From NCBI GenBank assembly GCA_049516595.1, contig JBEKSY010000003.1:1-64000 (forward strand): DNA of 64,000 bases, read 5' to 3'. Shown here piece after piece: positions 61,109-64,000 of this stretch. The notes beneath the pieces were generated by a model, which saw nothing but the letters and a program-made list of their open reading frames with translations, did not search any database and was not told where the DNA came from. Positions within the stretch are counted from its first letter, which is position 1. Each line of letters starts with the position of its first letter. The position numbers and the translations under genes are program-made. The DNA comes from JBEKHT01 sp049516595 (GTDB lineage: Bacteria > Chloroflexota > Anaerolineae > Anaerolineales > RBG-16-64-43).

Positions 61109-61333
61109 TCAGGCGGCAGGAGGGGGAACCGGCAGATCCTGCTCCCGCACCTTGACCCAGCGGTCGCCTTCCTCGATCAGCATCACCGGGATGTCATCCC
61201 GTATCGGATACTTGCGACCGCAGCCGGGTTCCTGGCACACGAGCCACGAATCCTTGACGAGCTTCAGGAAACCATCCTTGGTCTGAACGCAGTTTGGGCA
61301 GCGCAGGATTTCGAGCAAGTCGGGTGAGATCAT
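61109..61333 (-). CDS. Trm112-like zinc-ribbon protein
   Basis: 74-aa protein: ISPDLLEILRCPNC, LVCQEPGCGRKYPIRDDIPV, MLIEEGD. It has four Cys for zinc and belongs to the Trm112/UPF0434 family, small activators of methyltransferases in some organisms. The start has GGAGAGG upstream. It lies 80 bp after the VanW gene on the same strand. Confidence 0.88.
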   Translation of the reverse strand: MISPDLLEILRCPNCVQTKDGFLKLVKDSWLVCQEPGCGRKYPIRDDIPVMLIEEGDRWVKVREQDLPVPPPAA

Positions 61334-61413
61334 TTGATCCTCTCCGGGTGGATGCCATCGACTCGGGACGAAACGGTCCGCGCGCGAGGGCGTGAGCCGG
61401 ATGCCTCTCAAGC

Positions 61414-63306
61414 CTACTTCGGCGGACAGGGATCCCCATTGACGTGCGGATGGGCGGGACTGTACTGACAGACGGCCCCCCAGGCCATGTAGGTCGTATT
61501 GATGTGGTCAACCCTCGACGGCTGGCCCGCCAGCGTAACTGTGCGCGTGACATAGACATCGGCACCCTGGACGGCCCAGTCCACCTGTTGCCACGGTTGG
61601 CTCAGATCCGGATTCTCAACCCATTTGGGGGCCGGGGGGTCCTTCATATTGATCGGTCCGGATGAGTATTGGGTGACGACCCGGCCATCGGAGGTTGAGT
61701 AGAAGCTCCAGGTCAAACGGCCTTTGGTCCGATCAACCTCGGTCTCCATGAGAATCCAGTAGGGGCTGTCGTTCAGAAATCGAAAGTCGACCTGGGGGAC
61801 AAAGACGGTCGCATCAAATCCGGCCCCCAGGTGCTCGGGCCCATCGAAATTCTCGTAGTACTTCACCCGATACGCGTGGGGATAGCGCTCGACGATGGGG
61901 AATCCCGTCATAAAGGCCGTTCGGTAGAAGGTTGTGCTCACCTGGCAGACCCCTCCGCCCGCGCCCAGGATCGTCCGGTTGCCGACAATGATCAGAGCCT
62001 GGTCGTAGCCTGTGTCGAAGCTCACATTCCCCAGGTATTGTGCCATCGAGAAGTTCTCCCCCGGGGCGACCAGGACCCCATCGAACTTGCTGGCCGCCAG
62101 TTCGATGTTGTGGATGCGGGCATTGCTCGACCCCTTGAAGCCGGTCCATTGTTGCCCCTTGGGAAGCAGGCCGCTGATCCCCAAACTGGACGCGGTAGCT
62201 TTGTCGCCCACCTTCGGATCCACGTAGGTGAGAACCAACGAGGCCTGATGTTGACCGGCCGCTATGGCCGCCTGGATGGACGAGACCGACTTCGCCAGAT
62301 CCAGGCCGCGGCCTTTCACCCCGCCCTGCAAGAGCACAAGCTGCCCGGTGGTCTCATCCAAGTGAAAGCGCGGGTTCTGAGGAGGCCGCCCCAACTTCGG
62401 GGCAAGGGAGTTCAGGAAAGCGGCCAGCTGCGTATCCTCGAGGGCCAGCGCATACTGGACGCTACTGCCTGCATTCACCCGGCGGAAAGTGAGCATTGAG
62501 GACAAGTCCCGGGGCGACCAGATCCAGGGCCCCGGGTCCCCCGCGACGGCTTGAGGCAGCACCACGCTGAACGGTTCGGAAAGCAGGGCCTGCGCCTTCT
62601 GGGCCTGGGCGGAAGCATCCAGCACCAACGGTGCGCTCTGCTGGGTTACCAGAGGAATCGTGGCTTCGGTCATGCTCCCGAGGGGAACCGCCAGAAGCGA
62701 AAGCGTGGTCGAAATATCCACCTGCCGGCCCAATTGGCCCGGCAGCGCCTCCACCTGAGTGCCGTTCATGCGCAAGCGCGCTTCGACCGTCGGTTGATCC
62801 AGAAGGAGCGCGATCCTTTGCAGGAAGGCTTGAGCGCTGCCCGCGTCGTACTGAACAATCACGGGAAGGCTCCGTCCGAAGAATCGCGCGGAGGCTTGAT
62901 CCACCATGTCGACCCAAGGATCTCCAGACCGCCCCACCCGGAAGGCCTGGTTGAGGGTCCCCAGGAGATCGATCGACATCCCCAGCTGCGAGGGGGAAGC
63001 CCGCCAAGATTGACTGCCCTCGGTGAAAGTGATGACGCCGTCCTGGGGATAGGACAAGCCCCCAACGAGCTGCCGGGCCGCCTGTTCGGCAGTGAGTCCG
63101 GAAAGGTCCAATCCGCCGACCGAGACCCCGGGATAGATACGACCGTTGTAGGCGGACTGATAGAAACCCAGGCCGGCTGCGGATAGGATGAGCAGCGAGA
63201 CTGCCCCGGCCAAGGCGACGGCCATGATCTGCATGGCGACGCGAAGGAAAGCCGGCCGGCCCGCACGCGTTGTGTGCGCTACCGGGAAGATCGGTTGAGT
63301 TGCCAT
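61414..63306 (-). CDS. VanW-family exported protein with peptidoglycan-binding domains
   Basis: 630-aa surface protein. A membrane anchor at about 25-48 (MQIMAVALAGAVSLLILSAA) is followed by two PG_binding_4-like domains (YNGRIYPGVSVGGLDLSGLT, AEQAARQL; then a second, LNSLAPKLGRPPQNPRFHLD), then the VanW domain with GENFSMAQYLG, ILGAGGGVCQVSTTFYRTAF, ERYPHAYRVKYY and DATVFVPQVDFRFLND. The role of VanW proteins is unclear; a link to cell-wall maintenance is likely. A TATAAT box 10 bp before the ATG suggests a near-leaderless mRNA. Confidence 0.9.
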   Translation of the reverse strand: MATQPIFPVAHTTRAGRPAFLRVAMQIMAVALAGAVSLLILSAAGLGFYQSAYNGRIYPGVSVGGLDLSGLTAEQAARQLVGGLSYPQDGVITFTEGSQSWRASPSQLGMSIDLLGTLNQAFRVGRSGDPWVDMVDQASARFFGRSLPVIVQYDAGSAQAFLQRIALLLDQPTVEARLRMNGTQVEALPGQLGRQVDISTTLSLLAVPLGSMTEATIPLVTQQSAPLVLDASAQAQKAQALLSEPFSVVLPQAVAGDPGPWIWSPRDLSSMLTFRRVNAGSSVQYALALEDTQLAAFLNSLAPKLGRPPQNPRFHLDETTGQLVLLQGGVKGRGLDLAKSVSSIQAAIAAGQHQASLVLTYVDPKVGDKATASSLGISGLLPKGQQWTGFKGSSNARIHNIELAASKFDGVLVAPGENFSMAQYLGNVSFDTGYDQALIIVGNRTILGAGGGVCQVSTTFYRTAFMTGFPIVERYPHAYRVKYYENFDGPEHLGAGFDATVFVPQVDFRFLNDSPYWILMETEVDRTKGRLTWSFYSTSDGRVVTQYSSGPINMKDPPAPKWVENPDLSQPWQQVDWAVQGADVYVTRTVTLAGQPSRVDHINTTYMAWGAVCQYSPAHPHVNGDPCPPK

Positions 63307-63627
63307 AGGTCGACGATTATACCCGCACGGCTTTGGCCCTCCCGGGGGGAGGGATTCATTGAGTTGGCCGGGTTCCCGTGCCTCCACTCCGCCGGCTTGG
63401 CCGAGTCGTCTTCAGAGGTGGGGGCCGTCCTCGAAAGGGGTGGGCCTCCTTTCCCCTGCGACGAGGATTCAAGATCGCGGATCCCTCGGCCCAGCAGCCC
63501 TGCGAGAGCCCATTCGACCTGCCCGCGATATCCCCCAATTGGGTATTCCTGTTCTCGCAAGGACGCCTGGACCGAACGACTTCGGTCCCCGCTGGGCCCT
63601 CCGAGAGGACCGCCCTTCAGGTCTTTC
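63307..63627. other. Gap between the VanW gene and glpD
   Basis: 321 bp holding the VanW -10 box; nothing else recognised. Confidence 0.45.
63316..63321 (-). promoter_or_regulatory. -10 box very close to the VanW start codon
   Basis: Perfect TATAAT on the minus strand; the ATG follows 9 bp later, so transcription would start within a few bases of the codon. No consensus -35 is visible. Confidence 0.45.
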
Positions 63628-64000
63628 TCAAAGAGATTGTTCAAGCCGCTCACGAGCTTGCTGCTCCTCACCCATTCGACGCCTTGCATCCCAAACGAAC
63701 TCCCTGGAGAGCAACTCGCAAACCCTGGGCAGTGCTGCCTTTGCCGCGGAGAGATCCAGGAATGCCAACCGGAGACGACGAGCCAGGACATCGATGGGCG
63801 TCTGTGCCAGTTCCTCTCGCGCGGCCCACAGGACCTCGGCCTCCAGGTATGGATACCCGGGCGCCAACCTCGCGGAGTACCCCTGGGTGGCCACCTTGGC
63901 CACGCTCTCCGACCGGTCCCCGTAGGCCTGATTCAGGTAATCCGCGATGTCTCGCTCGAGCCCGAAACTCTGCGCAAGCCTTGCCGCATTTCCGGGGTCA
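63628..64000 (-). CDS. glpD: Glycerol-3-phosphate dehydrogenase, C-terminal part (partial)
   Basis: About 124 codons of a frame that continues beyond the right edge. YPYLEAEVLWAAREELAQTP, IDVLARRLRLAFLDLSAAK and AALPRVCELLSREFVWDARR match the C-terminal helical domain of aerobic FAD-dependent glycerol-3-phosphate dehydrogenase (GlpD), which feeds electrons from glycerol-3-phosphate into the quinone pool. The catalytic FAD domain is outside the window. Confidence 0.85.
   Translation of the reverse strand, partial: DPGNAARLAQSFGLERDIADYLNQAYGDRSESVAKVATQGYSARLAPGYPYLEAEVLWAAREELAQTPIDVLARRLRLAFLDLSAAKAALPRVCELLSREFVWDARRRMGEEQQARERLEQSL

Overview
The window looks like a chromosomal segment of a GC-rich, monoderm-type bacterium, most likely a member of the Chloroflexota (Anaerolineae-like). 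This rests on gene families and style: lipoproteins and a class A penicillin-binding protein with Pro/Thr-rich tails, a VanW protein, a Tat-exported YkuD transpeptidase, paired DUF970 proteins, a MoeA fused to a PBP-like domain, and yebC-ruvC-ruvA order. It is an inference from reading, not a database result.

Layout. 1-16 kb is core genome, almost all on the minus strand: atpA-atpG-atpD (F1 genes without the F0 genes or atpH upstream), yebC-ruvC-ruvA, a HIT protein, a CAP lipoprotein, tRNA-Arg(CCG), a YfcE-like phosphodiesterase, a DUF2085 membrane protein, a YHS protein, a geranylgeranyl-reductase-like flavoprotein, rimO, a RodZ-like protein, an IS1182-type transposase relic and rplI. 41-64 kb is core genome again: a ParB-like protein, two DUF970 proteins, MaoC plus PBP1A, two CDF transporters, a Mut7-C protein, a broken aquaporin, two MoeA-type genes around a polysaccharide deacetylase, proline dehydrogenase/SDR/DinB, a YkuD transpeptidase, a Trm112-like protein, a VanW protein and the end of glpD.

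The main discovery is the A+T-richer block between them (16.1-40.5 kb). It is two tandem mobile elements with complete boundaries. Element 1 (16105-33481, 17.4 kb) has terminal inverted repeats whose outer 35 bp match at 32 positions and which continue, diverged, for almost 500 bp. It carries a Cas1 integrase homologue with a C-terminal zinc finger and HTH, a family B DNA polymerase, an HNH-like nuclease, small DNA-binding proteins, a divergent regulator and defence-like cargo (type IIG restriction-modification, two PD-(D/E)XK proteins, a uracil-DNA-glycosylase-like protein). No CRISPR array, Cas2 or effector is present. Cas1 + PolB + HNH + long TIRs + a 14-bp target duplication is the signature of a casposon. 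Element 2 (33496-40465, 7.0 kb) has related ends but no cas1 or polB, so it looks like a non-autonomous relative with cargo (GT-C-type membrane protein, SpoIIE-type phosphatase).

The 14-bp repeat GTCAAAGCAGACCC occurs three times: left of element 1, between the elements, and right of element 2. This is what two successive insertions into one target site would leave. The target overlaps the -35 box of the predicted rplI promoter, and the duplication restores that box, so the insertion appears to spare ribosomal protein L9 expression.

In element 1 the replication genes (RHH protein, basic DNA-binding protein, HNH, PolB) form a tight minus-strand operon. It diverges from a plus-strand unit of a MerR-like regulator followed by cas1. 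Cargo genes lie outside this core, next to the TIRs.
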